A DNA stretch of 28,344 nucleotides from DATHWB01 sp040905965 (GCA_040905965.1 JBBDQP010000071.1:1-28344); one strand, 5' to 3'. Shown: positions 1 through 7,117, numbered from the stretch's first letter. Numbers and translations are program-made. Notes: generated by a model from the letters alone, not told the origin.

Positions 1-1250
1 AAGAGCGGTGTGAGGACGAAGTCGTTGTGTCCCGCCCCTTCGATGCCGACCCAGTACGACTCGAGAGGGCTGCGTTCGGCGAGACCACGCAATCGACCGT
101 CGTTGGGGGTTCCACGCCACCCATCCGAGCGCATGAACAGGCTCGGCTGGGACAGTTCACGAGCGACGATTCGGTCGGGAATCGGATTGACCCAGGCGTC
201 CATCCCGAGCACGGCCACGCAACGCTCGTCGTCGATACACGCTCGAACGGCCGCACCGCCTCCGGTCGAATGACCGAAGATGCCGATGCGGTCGAGATCG
301 GGCTCCGGAGCCAGCCGGGAGAACGGTCCGGTCGCTCCGGCCTCGAGCGCGTCGAGTATCGCCACCAGGTCGTCTGCGAACGTCTCGACCAGCTGTTCGC
401 CGGCTTCGAGAAAGTCCTCGGTTCCGACGACCTCTTCGTCTGGCAGCGCCCGCGGGTCGTACTCGACGACCTGGCCGTTGGGAAAGACCTCGGCGACGGA
501 TCCGTAGGTGTGGTCGGCCGCGAGGACAATGAATCCCCGGCTGGCGAGCGACTCCATCTGGTGCAGAGCGATCGTCCGGAATCCGGTCCAGCCGTGCGAG
601 TAGAGGACGACCGGAAGCCGTCCTGACAGTGCCGGGACCCCCTCGTACGACGATGACGGTATGTCGCTGGCATGAGAGAGGAAGAATCCCGGGAAGCCAA
701 TCCTGCGGGCCATCGCCGGTCCGACCACGTCGAAATCCGGATTCCAGACGAGCGGCTCGGCATCCTCGACATCCACCGTCGGATACCACGCCTGCACCAC
801 AAAACGCCTGGGTTCACTGGGTTCCGGAGTCTCCTCGCCCTCTTCCGGCTCGGGAAGTCCGTACGCCTCCAGACGTTCTTCGTCGATGATGACGAACGTC
901 TGCGTCCCGACCGGGAACGGTCCGGTGGGGATCGGGAGTTCCGGTATCGGAAGGGCGAGGGGAAGTGCCGCCAGGGCCGCCACGCCGACCGGTCCGAGAA
1001 GCCCCCGCCGGAATCGCTGCAATCCGGCCATCTTGCGTTCGTCGCGCAAGACGTCGGCCACGGCGAGACCGACAGTGGTCAGTTCGACGAGCAGAAGCTG
1101 CCAGCGGTAACCCTCGACAATGAGCTGGAGGATCATCGCCACGACCAGGATCGCCGCCATCCGCCCCCGCTTCAGCCGGTACCCGAGTACCACTGGGAGA
1201 AGAACAGCGACGGCGATCACGGCAAGCTGAACCATTTCCCACGTACGCAC
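1..1250 (-). CDS. Membrane-anchored alpha/beta hydrolase (PAF-acetylhydrolase / dienelactone-hydrolase-like), C-terminus beyond window
   Basis: The frame stays open from the GTG at 1250 to the left edge, so at least 416 residues are present and the C-terminal end is missing. The first ~100 residues hold several hydrophobic segments (about 6-24, 29-46 and 82-100), which suggests a membrane-anchored enzyme with its catalytic domain outside. The catalytic parts are visible: YSHGWTGFR near residue 220 (oxyanion side), the nucleophile elbow GHSTGG with Ser328, Asp351 in LGMDAW, and His408 in GAGHND. This is the Ser-Asp-His triad of an esterase or lipase. The order and spacing resemble plasma PAF-acetylhydrolase and COG4188 hydrolases; the substrate cannot be told. 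The GTG at 1250 is preferred over the ATG at 1235 because it restores an MRTWE-type N-terminus usual in this group. Neither start has a clear ribosome binding site. Confidence 0.85.
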   Translation of the reverse strand, partial: MRTWEMVQLAVIAVAVLLPVVLGYRLKRGRMAAILVVAMILQLIVEGYRWQLLLVELTTVGLAVADVLRDERKMAGLQRFRRGLLGPVGVAALAALPLALPIPELPIPTGPFPVGTQTFVIIDEERLEAYGLPEPEEGEETPEPSEPRRFVVQAWYPTVDVEDAEPLVWNPDFDVVGPAMARRIGFPGFFLSHASDIPSSSYEGVPALSGRLPVVLYSHGWTGFRTIALHQMESLASRGFIVLAADHTYGSVAEVFPNGQVVEYDPRALPDEEVVGTEDFLEAGEQLVETFADDLVAILDALEAGATGPFSRLAPEPDLDRIGIFGHSTGGGAAVRACIDDERCVAVLGMDAWVNPIPDRIVARELSQPSLFMRSDGWRGTPNDGRLRGLAERSPLESYWVGIEGAGHNDFVLTPL

Positions 1251-1268
1251 GACGGGGGACGGTAGGCG

Positions 1269-1327
1269 CGTTCTTAGCGAACCAGCGCTTCACCAATGAA
1301 GCGCTACGACGACCAAAACCGGATCAG
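1269..1327. repeat. 59-bp direct repeat, copy 1, with internal 8-bp hairpin
   Basis: This matches copy 2 at 1362-1420 at 47 of 59 positions by hand alignment without gaps. Both ends are well conserved (CGTT.TTAGCGA at the left, CGACGACCAAAA at the right). The centre of copy 1 is a perfect inverted repeat, AGCGCTTC-ACCAAT-GAAGCGCT, at 1284-1305. It lies between the hydrolase and the cbiO stop codon. Confidence 0.75.
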
Positions 1328-1361
1328 GCGCAGCCGGGCGGGTCCGTATCCGCCTGAAACC

Positions 1362-1420
1362 CGTTTTTAGCGAGCCAGCGCTACACAAACAGTGCGTTTC
1401 GACGACCAAAAGCGGGTCAG
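1362..1420. repeat. 59-bp direct repeat, copy 2, overlapping the cbiO stop codon
   Basis: This is the second copy of the element at 1269-1327, starting 93 bp further on. Its centre differs most, and the hairpin there is reduced to about five pairs. The right end runs into the cbiO stop codon (1417-1419), so the final bases of that gene are part of the element. Between the copies is a small inverted repeat, GGCGG...CCGCC (1337-1354). Confidence 0.75.
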
Positions 1421-2151
1421 AGGTGGTGGGGGTGGAAGCCGGCGGGGAGTTCGAGGCGATGGCGGGTCATGGCGGCGGCGTCCGACAGCACGTCGGGGGT
1501 GGGACCGTCGGCGGCGATCACTCCCCCGGCCATCACCACCGACCGCTCGCAGATCTCGAACGCGTACGGCAGGTCGTGGGTCACCATCAACAGCGTCACG
1601 TCGAGTCCCGCAAGGATCTCCGCCAGCTCCCGGCGCCCTGCAGGATCCAGGTTCGACGACGGCTCGTCGAGAATCAGGATCGACGGCCGCATCGCCAACA
1701 CCGTGGCGATGGCCACCCGCCTCCGCTCGCCACCGGACAGATGATGGGGAGCCTTGTCCGCCGCGTGTCCCATCCCGACCATCGTCAGCGCTTCACCCAC
1801 CCGGGCCTCCAACTCCTCGCCTCGCAGCCCGAAGTTGGCCGGCCCGAACGCCACGTCCTGACGCACCGTCGGCATGAACAACTGATCGTCAGGGTCCTGG
1901 AAGACGAACCCGACCCGCGCCCTCACATCGCGCACCGATTCATCTGTGAGTTCGATCCCGTCGACCGCCACCGTGCCCGAACCGGCCTGCAGGATGCCGA
2001 TGAGGTGGAGAACGAAGGTGGTCTTGCCTGCTCCGTTCGGGCCAAGCAGTGCAACCCTCTCCCCCGCCCCGATCTCCAGGTCGACACCGCGCAGCACCTC
2101 AGTGCCGTCCGGATAGCTGAATCGGAGGTCACGTACTTCGAGCGCGGTCAC
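1417..2151 (-). CDS. cbiO: Nickel/cobalt ECF transporter ATP-binding protein CbiO
   Basis: This is the 244-residue ATPase of an energy-coupling-factor importer; it hydrolyses ATP to drive metal uptake through CbiQ and CbiM. All ABC motifs are present: Walker A GPNGAGKTT (37-45), Q-loop in FQDPDDQLF (Gln85), signature LSGGE (138-142), Walker B ILILDE (158-163) and switch His192 in VTHD. FQDPDDQLF is characteristic of the CbiO/EcfA group. The start is taken as the GTG at 2151, which overlaps the cbiQ stop codon as GTGA, a sign of translational coupling. A longer reading from 2217 is possible but would put 66 bases inside cbiQ. It is the last gene of cbiM-cbiQ-cbiO. Confidence 0.93.
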   Translation of the reverse strand: MTALEVRDLRFSYPDGTEVLRGVDLEIGAGERVALLGPNGAGKTTFVLHLIGILQAGSGTVAVDGIELTDESVRDVRARVGFVFQDPDDQLFMPTVRQDVAFGPANFGLRGEELEARVGEALTMVGMGHAADKAPHHLSGGERRRVAIATVLAMRPSILILDEPSSNLDPAGRRELAEILAGLDVTLLMVTHDLPYAFEICERSVVMAGGVIAADGPTPDVLSDAAAMTRHRLELPAGFHPHHL

Positions 2152-2912
2152 GGGGTCACCAGCACCAGGAGGACAGTCATCCACGCCGTCAACGGGATCG
2201 CGAGTGCCGAGCCCCATTCGAGGGCTGTCGCTCGACGTTCGTCGATCACCGGCATCCGGCCGTCGTAGCCGCGGGCGACCATCGCCTGATGGACCCGCTC
2301 ACCCCGTTCGTAGGAGCGCACGAACAGCGCGCCGGCAGCCGTCGCCAGCGGACCAACTTGCCACAGCCAACGGGGATCATGGCCGCGGGCGGTCATCGCC
2401 GTTCGCGTTCGCTGGATCTCGCCGGCGATCACATCGATGTATCGCACCATGAACCCGGCGATCGCCGTGAAGAGACGCGGAACTCGCAATCGGTCGAAGC
2501 CGTGGAGCAACTCTGGAATCTCGGTCGTTGCGACGAGCGTGACTGACGCGCCGACGCCCAAGGTCGCCTTGGCGAAAATGTTCCAGGCACCCCACAGACC
2601 CTCCATCGACAAACCAACTCCGAGCACTTCCGTCTCGGGCCCCCCGCCGAGGAAGGGCAGGAAGAGCGCAAAGGCGATGAAGGGCAGTTCGATCGTCATC
2701 CGACGAAGGACGAACCCGACCGGCAGTTCTGCGAACGTCACGACCGCCAGGAGGAGGAACGCATGGATGCCGAACGCCCACACCGCCTCCCGCGGGGTCG
2801 CGACCACCCCGAGAACGAATACGAAAAGAGCGGCCACCTTGGCTTCCGGCGCCATGCGATGCACCAGGCTGTGCCCATGTACGTGCAGGGCGTGGAGGTG
2901 GCCCCCGCTCAC
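2148..2912 (-). CDS. cbiQ: Nickel/cobalt ECF transporter transmembrane protein CbiQ (EcfT)
   Basis: This 254-residue membrane protein is the coupling subunit that joins the ATPase CbiO to the substrate-capture protein CbiM. It starts with a His-rich stretch (HLHALHVHGH), then has hydrophobic segments at about 27-47, 48-66 and 72-92, and further helices near 110-130 and at the C-terminus. The two cytoplasmic Ala-Arg-Gly motifs of EcfT proteins, which contact the ATPase, are visible as TARGHD and VARGYDG. The GTG start at 2912 overlaps the cbiM stop in a GTGA. An N-terminal histidine cluster is common in nickel/cobalt CbiQ proteins and fits a metal substrate, but does not tell Ni from Co. Confidence 0.92.
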   Translation of the reverse strand: MSGGHLHALHVHGHSLVHRMAPEAKVAALFVFVLGVVATPREAVWAFGIHAFLLLAVVTFAELPVGFVLRRMTIELPFIAFALFLPFLGGGPETEVLGVGLSMEGLWGAWNIFAKATLGVGASVTLVATTEIPELLHGFDRLRVPRLFTAIAGFMVRYIDVIAGEIQRTRTAMTARGHDPRWLWQVGPLATAAGALFVRSYERGERVHQAMVARGYDGRMPVIDERRATALEWGSALAIPLTAWMTVLLVLVTP

Positions 2913-3892
2913 GTGGCTTCTATGTGATGTGACCGCCGTCGGGCGATGCCGACGAGGATCATGCCGGCGGCGAAGGTCAGTCCGGTGCCGACGATCCCGG
3001 CGATGATGGTGCCCACCGCTTCATTGTCGAGCCCGGCCACGCCGTAGTCGGCGAGCGGTCCTGAATAGGCGTTGTCGCCCGCCGCAGCCGCGAACCCGGT
3101 GTCTTCGGCCACTCGTTCCAGACCGTCGGGATCCGAAGCGGCGATCGGGGCGATGAAGACCACCAGGGCGATCGCCACTGCCAGACCGGCGGCGACGAAC
3201 CCGCCGACCGCCCGCCGGGACAGTGAGGTAGAGGCGTGTTCGATGTCGCTCAGGCCACGCGCTCCGGTCACCAGGTCGGGCCGGGCCGCCAGCACCGCTC
3301 CGACCGCCGCTGCGGTGATGAGCCCTTCTCCAATTCCGATCAACGCGTGCACCCCGACCATCGACTGGAAGACGAGTCCCGGGTCGACCCCGCCCACGCC
3401 GCCCAGCGCGTACTGGATCGAGAATCCGATCGACGAGACCACGACCGACGCCCACGCTCCCGCGACCGCTCCGAAGAGCACCCCGGATCGACGCGGCAGC
3501 ACTTTGACGACACCCCGGAAGACGTACCAGCCGGCGAGGGCGGTGATCACCGCCATGTTCAACACGTTCAGTCCCATCGCGACGAGGCCGCCGTCGGCGA
3601 AGAGAAGCGCCTGGATGACGACGACGACGGTGACCGCGACGATCCCGAGCCACGGACCCAACAGGATCGCGGCGAGCGCCCCGCCGAGGAGGTGGCCGGT
3701 GGTTCCTGCCGCCACCGGGAAGTTCAGCATCTGCAGGGCGAAGATGAATGCGGCGGTGAGTCCGGCGAAGGGCACCAGCCTGTCCTTCAGATCACGGCTG
3801 GCGATCCGGAGTGAGCCCCACACACTGCCGCCTGCAACCGCGGCCGCGCCGAGGGAGGTGGGAAGGTTGATGAACCCTTCGGGGATGTGCAC
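2909..3892 (-). CDS. cbiM: Nickel/cobalt ECF transporter substrate-capture protein CbiM with fused CbiN-like domain
   Basis: This 327-residue integral membrane protein binds the metal ion. It begins MHIPEGF, the family signature in which the amino terminus and His2 bind the metal. His67 in GTTGHLLGG sits at the position known as a third nickel ligand in NikM. A C-terminal part (about residues 225-327) carries a helix, the motif DPDGLERVAEDTGF typical of CbiN/NikN (PDGLE domain), and a last transmembrane segment, so this is an M-N fusion. The GTG start at 3892 has AGGAG six bases upstream (about 3897-3902). A Nur-type palindrome lies directly before that. No cobalamin riboswitch fits in the 43-base gap, so nickel is the more likely substrate; this is inference. 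Confidence 0.92.
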   Translation of the reverse strand: MHIPEGFINLPTSLGAAAVAGGSVWGSLRIASRDLKDRLVPFAGLTAAFIFALQMLNFPVAAGTTGHLLGGALAAILLGPWLGIVAVTVVVVIQALLFADGGLVAMGLNVLNMAVITALAGWYVFRGVVKVLPRRSGVLFGAVAGAWASVVVSSIGFSIQYALGGVGGVDPGLVFQSMVGVHALIGIGEGLITAAAVGAVLAARPDLVTGARGLSDIEHASTSLSRRAVGGFVAAGLAVAIALVVFIAPIAASDPDGLERVAEDTGFAAAAGDNAYSGPLADYGVAGLDNEAVGTIIAGIVGTGLTFAAGMILVGIARRRSHHIEAT

Positions 3893-3903
3893 GCTGGCTC
3901 CTA

Positions 3904-3920
3904 TTGCAAGCTGGTTGCAA
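3904..3920 (-). promoter_or_regulatory. Candidate Nur (nickel-responsive Fur-family) operator upstream of cbiM
   Basis: On the minus strand the sequence reads TTGCAACCAGCTTGCAA, two TTGCAA half sites separated by five bases. This equals the published Streptomyces Nur box (tTGCaa-N5-ttGCAA). It ends about two bases before the cbiM Shine-Dalgarno sequence, so bound protein would block transcription near its start. A Fur-family gene lies about 700 bases upstream. A possible -10 element, TAGTCT, is at 3923-3928, with no convincing -35. Confidence 0.7.
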
Positions 3921-3935
3921 CAAGACTAGCGACGT

Positions 3936-4544
3936 TCACACCCCATCGGCGACGAGCCCCTCGAGCGACCGTCGAATGCCCTCCTCGTCCCGGAACCCGG
4001 CCCAGGCCTCGAAGATCGTGCCGTCGGCTGCGATCAACACCGTCACCGGCTGATACGGAATCCCGAAGGCTTCGAATACGACCTCGTCGGCATCGAGCCC
4101 CCACTGCACCACCCCCGATGGGAGCAACTCTTTCGCCCGCTGGGTGGTCGCCGGGAGTGTCCCCTTCCATGCGGGAGCAAGGAAGGTCACCTCATCGGCG
4201 TAGTCGAGGGATATCTGATCGACGACGGGCAACTCCCGTCGACATGTCGTTCACCATTCGGCCCAGAACACGAGATACACGGGCCTTACCTCGTTGGCGA
4301 GCTGGTACTCGGTGCCGTCGCTGAGGGTGAGCGCGAAGTCGGGGGCGAGATCCCGATCAGGATTCGGGGCCGGCCGAGTCGTCGACGTCCCCTCCGCGGC
4401 GGCCAGGGTCGACGCTGTCGTCGTCGCGGCGTCCGCCGTGGTGCCTGTGGTCCCGGCCGTCGACTCGACTGTCGCCGGCTCGGACTCAGTCTGAGCACAC
4501 GCGCCGGCGACGAGCACCAGAACCAGGAGAAGACGAGTCCGCAT
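3936..4544 (-). CDS. TlpA/thioredoxin-like lipoprotein, predicted selenoprotein (UGA at first catalytic Cys: UxxC)
   Basis: Reading starts at the ATG at 4544 and crosses an in-frame TGA at 4253-4251, giving 202 residues if UGA is read as selenocysteine. Residues 1-16 (MRTRLLLVLVLVAGAC) form a lipoprotein-like signal with Cys16 as the likely lipid site. A Thr/Ala/Ser-rich linker follows to about residue 65. The thioredoxin fold begins near LAPDFALTLSDG. The active site reads FWAEW-UGA-TTCRRELPVV, so the UGA falls exactly on the first Cys of the WCxxC redox motif (residue 98), with Cys101 as the resolving residue. The cis-Pro loop is IPYQPVTVLI. The part after the UGA is in the same frame, uninterrupted, and has normal coding character, which argues against a decayed gene. 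A SECIS-like hairpin begins nine bases after the UGA. Likely role: thiol/disulfide exchange outside the membrane. The alternatives are a nonsense mutation or a single-base sequence error. Confidence 0.72.
4223..4241 (-). promoter_or_regulatory. Candidate bacterial SECIS (selenocysteine insertion) hairpin
   Basis: On the minus strand, bases +10 to +28 after the UGA form CGACGGG-AGTTG-CCCGTCG, a perfect 7-bp stem with a five-base loop. A U-U mismatch below the stem is followed by two more possible pairs. Known bSECIS rules ask for a 4-16 bp upper stem, a loop of 3-14 bases with a G among its first two bases, and that G 16-37 bases from the UGA. Here the loop is AGUUG, with G at +18. The hairpin lies within the coding sequence, as bacterial SECIS elements do. 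Confidence 0.65.
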
Positions 4545-4596
4545 ATGAGAAACGCTATCCGATGGTGCAATCAATGCCGCATCCCCGGCGGCGTGT

Positions 4597-5040
4597 TCAC
4601 ACTTCGTTTCGATCGTGGGTCGAACACCGTCCGACCATCGCGAAGTGGACCGAGTCGACGGTGAACGCGTAGCTGTCACCGACGTGGCGGATGAACGGCG
4701 TCACTTCGTCGATGGGGAGGTCGACCGTCCGATCACACACCTCGCACACCAGGTGGTGGTGCTCGTCGAGGTCGGAAAGGTGAATCACGGCTGCCCCGTG
4801 GCCCAGATGGACGTGATACACAGCGCCACACTCTGTCAGCGCCTCGAGCGTCCGGTAGACCGTCGACGGGTCGATGCGGCCACCCAACCTCTCTTCGGCC
4901 CGTCCGTGAAGCACCTGTGGAGTGAGGTGCTCATGTCTGGCGTCGGCAAGCACTTCGCACAGTGCGACCCTCGGTCGGGTGATCCGCATACCTGCAGCCC
5001 GCAGCGCACCGGTCAGGTCGTCTGCGGAGGGCCCAGCCAT
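4597..5040 (-). CDS. Fur-family metal-responsive repressor, candidate nickel regulator Nur
   Basis: This 147-residue protein has the Fur layout. An N-terminal winged helix runs to about residue 85 (RITRPRVALCEVL, then the recognition region IDPSTVYRTLEAL), and a metal-binding dimerisation domain follows. The metal-binding stretch includes HVHLGHGA (76-83), His94-His95-His96 and Cys99-x-x-Cys102. The usual second C-terminal CxxC is CSTH (Cys139...His142), so the structural zinc site would be C-C-C-H or incomplete. HLGHGA is typical of actinobacterial Fur/Nur-type proteins. The ATG at 5040 is one base after the trpD stop, so the two genes are probably cotranscribed. The Nur-box palindrome in front of the nearby nickel/cobalt importer makes nickel sensing the best guess. 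PerR- or Zur-like roles remain possible. Confidence 0.85.
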   Translation of the reverse strand: MAGPSADDLTGALRAAGMRITRPRVALCEVLADARHEHLTPQVLHGRAEERLGGRIDPSTVYRTLEALTECGAVYHVHLGHGAAVIHLSDLDEHHHLVCEVCDRTVDLPIDEVTPFIRHVGDSYAFTVDSVHFAMVGRCSTHDRNEV

Positions 5041-5041
5041 G

Positions 5042-6061
5042 TCAGGCCTCGAAGGCGTTGCTGACCGAGATCGCCCGCTCCAAGGTTGCTTCCGCCGCAC
5101 CGGAGTCGATGGCCTCGACCGCCAGCTCCACGCCGTTGACGAATCCCTCCGCCATCCCCGCCACGACGAGCGCCGGGGCGGCGTTGACGACGGCCGCATC
5201 GCGTTTCGGACCTCTGTCACCCGCGAGGATCGACCGGGTGATTGCGACGTTCTCATCGACCTCTCCCCCAAGGAGGTCGGCAGGTTGGGCCCTCGGCACA
5301 CCGAGATCCTCCGGTGTGAACTCGGCGGTGGTGATCTCGCCGTTCTTCAGACGGTGGATGAAGGTGGGGGCGGTGGTCGTGAACTCGTCGAGACCGTCCT
5401 CGCCGTAGACGACGAAGGCGTATTCGGACCCCAGGCTCTTCAGCACCCCGATCATCCGTTCGGCCATCCGACGATCCGACACGCCGATCACCTGTCGGGT
5501 GGCGCCGGCCGGGTTGGCGAGCGGCCCGAGGAAGTTGAAGACGGTGGGTATGCCCAGTTCCTTGCGGACCGGCCCGGCATGGCGCATCGCCGGGTGGTAT
5601 CGGGGAGCGAAGAAGAACCCGAAGCCCACCTGACGGACCATTTCGGCGGTGTGCTCGGGCTCGAGGTCGATCCGAACCCCCAGCGCCTCCAGCACATCAG
5701 CCGAGCCGCATTTCGAGGAAGCCGACCGGTTGCCATGCTTGGCGACCTTCGCTCCTGCCCCGGCAGCGATGAGGGCGGCCGTCGTAGAGATGTTGAACGT
5801 TCCCGACCTGTCTCCCCCGGTTCCGACGACGTCGACGACGGGTTCGCCTATGTCGACAGTGACTGCGGCCGCCCGCATTGCCTCGACCAGACCGGTCATC
5901 TCATCGACCGTCTCACCTTTGATCCGCAGCGAGACGATCAACGCCGAGATCTGAGCAGATGTCGCCTCGCCCGCCATGACTGCTGCCATCGCGTCGCGTG
6001 CCTCGTTTCGCGTGAGGTCGTCGCCCGAAGCCAACCGACCGAGAATCTCAGACCATTCCAT
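5042..6061 (-). CDS. trpD: Anthranilate phosphoribosyltransferase
   Basis: This 339-residue enzyme has the normal family length. It transfers a phosphoribosyl group from PRPP to anthranilate, the second committed step of tryptophan synthesis, in the cytosol. The PRPP/Mg-binding glycine motif VGTGGDRSGTFN (79-90) is present, as are the conserved KHGNRSASSKCGSAD (108-122) and GVRIDLEP. ATG at 6061; a divergent membrane-protein gene begins 95 bases away. No other trp genes are in the window, so trpD is detached from its pathway and instead leads into the Fur-family gene with a one-base gap. Confidence 0.96.
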   Translation of the reverse strand: MEWSEILGRLASGDDLTRNEARDAMAAVMAGEATSAQISALIVSLRIKGETVDEMTGLVEAMRAAAVTVDIGEPVVDVVGTGGDRSGTFNISTTAALIAAGAGAKVAKHGNRSASSKCGSADVLEALGVRIDLEPEHTAEMVRQVGFGFFFAPRYHPAMRHAGPVRKELGIPTVFNFLGPLANPAGATRQVIGVSDRRMAERMIGVLKSLGSEYAFVVYGEDGLDEFTTTAPTFIHRLKNGEITTAEFTPEDLGVPRAQPADLLGGEVDENVAITRSILAGDRGPKRDAAVVNAAPALVVAGMAEGFVNGVELAVEAIDSGAAEATLERAISVSNAFEA

Positions 6062-6156
6062 CGCCGGCAGTGTACGGACCCCGCGGATCGCCCTGATAGC
6101 CGACCCGCCAGGCGAGGGCGGAAGGGAGCGAAGAACCCGTCCTACCCTGACCCTTC

Positions 6157-6528
6157 GTGCTCGCCTCTCTCCGCATCATCGCCGTGCTCGTCGGACTGGG
6201 CATCGGCGGTCTCACCGCCACCGTGCTCTCCCTCGTCTTCTGGCTGATCCTGACTGCGTTCGGATTCGACGACGCAGCACTCGCCGGGCTAACCGTTGCG
6301 CTGCTGTTCGGGTTCGTGGCGGGCGGGTATGCCTCGGGCCGCATGGCGATTTTTTCCCACCGGTTCCATGGGTCGGTGTCCGGCCTGGTGATCGCTGCGC
6401 TGGTACTCGTGATCGCCCGCTTGGGCGGCAGCCCGGCGCCCACCGCCCAAGTCCTTTGGCTGGCATTGCTGGCGATGGTTCTCGGCGGGCTCGGAGGTGC
6501 CATCGCAGGAGCGCGAAACGGCGCGTAG
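6157..6528 (+). CDS. Small four-helix membrane protein of unknown function
   Basis: This 123-residue protein is almost entirely hydrophobic, with four predicted membrane segments (about 5-35, 43-63, 71-88 and 96-117) rich in Gly and Ala. The second helix pair starts with FVAGGYASGRMA, and the last helix is LLAMVLGGLGGAIAGARNG. The pattern resembles TIGR04086/DUF3792-like small membrane proteins, but no catalytic residues can be pointed to. It starts with GTG at 6157 without a clear ribosome binding site and may be leaderless. It is divergent from trpD and is followed by rnpB on the same strand after 168 bases. Confidence 0.7.
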   Translation: MLASLRIIAVLVGLGIGGLTATVLSLVFWLILTAFGFDDAALAGLTVALLFGFVAGGYASGRMAIFSHRFHGSVSGLVIAALVLVIARLGGSPAPTAQVLWLALLAMVLGGLGGAIAGARNGA

Positions 6529-6696
6529 GATCAAAGCGTGGCCCGGAAGTGACCTTTCCGAGAGAGCTGCCATCGGGTGCGAGGCAGCCACGCAGGAGTC
6601 GAATACTCGACAACAGCCGTCCCGTTTCTGTCCTCCGGGCCACAACCACGTCCCTGGCTGTCGGAAACACCGTCGCCTCCTGTAGCGTTCACTTCT

Positions 6697-7070
6697 GCGA
6701 GTTCGCCGGGCGATCGCGGCAGGTGATCTGAAAGGACACCGTCGAGGAAAGTCCGGACTCCACAGGGCAGGGTGCTGGGTAACTCCCAGGCGGGGTGACC
6801 CGACGGAAAGTGCAACAGAGAGCAGACCGCCGATGGCTCAGCGATGAGCACAGGCAAGGGTGAAACGGTGGAGTAAGAGCCCACCAGCGTTCCGGGAGAC
6901 CGGAGCGGCTTTGCAAACCCCACCCGGAGCAAGGTCAGACAGGGATGCCGGCGGCCCGCCGATCAAATCCCGGGTAGACCGCAACGAGGTCGGCAGCAAT
7001 GCCGGCCCCAGATGGATGATCGCCCCGGAGCGGCTGCTCCGGACAGAATCCGGCTTACAGGCGGACTCGC
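6697..7070 (+). ncRNA. rnpB: RNase P RNA (type A)
   Basis: This is the catalytic RNA that trims the 5' leader of tRNA precursors. The 5' end GCGAGTTCGCC (6697-6707) pairs with GGCGGACTCGC (7060-7070) to form helix P1. The conserved core is present: GAGGAAAGTCCGGACTCC followed by ACAGGGCAGGGTGCTGG, then GAAAGTGCAACAGAGAGCAG, and near the 3' end ACAGAATCCGGCTTACAG. At about 374 nt it has the usual length of actinobacterial type A RNAs. A TAGCGT at 6683-6688 could be the -10 element; no good -35 was found. The 168 bases after the preceding gene contain nothing else recognisable. Confidence 0.97.
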
Positions 7071-7076
7071 ACCACG

Positions 7077-7103
7077 TTGGGGGCCTCGGAGAGAGGCCCC
7101 CAA
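7077..7103. terminator. Bidirectional hairpin between rnpB and the antiporter gene
   Basis: TTGGGGGCCTC-GGAGA-GAGGCCCCCAA is a perfect 11-bp stem with a five-base loop, six bases after the rnpB 3' end and 15 bases from the stop codon of the convergent antiporter gene. It has no long U tract, as is common in high-GC actinobacteria. Confidence 0.8.
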
Positions 7104-7117
7104 CACCACTCAGTCCT

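Noticed and set aside
27..626. Plus-strand reading frames over the first 1.3 kb
   Set aside because: They lie opposite the hydrolase, whose minus-strand frame shows a full catalytic triad.
3893..3935. Cobalamin riboswitch upstream of cbiM
   Set aside because: The gap is only 43 bases and holds the palindrome and ribosome binding site; a riboswitch cannot fit.
4251..4253. Frameshift or broken gene splitting the thioredoxin-like protein
   Set aside because: Both halves are in the same frame with no gap or overlap; only the TGA at the Cys position interrupts, so a frameshift is excluded.
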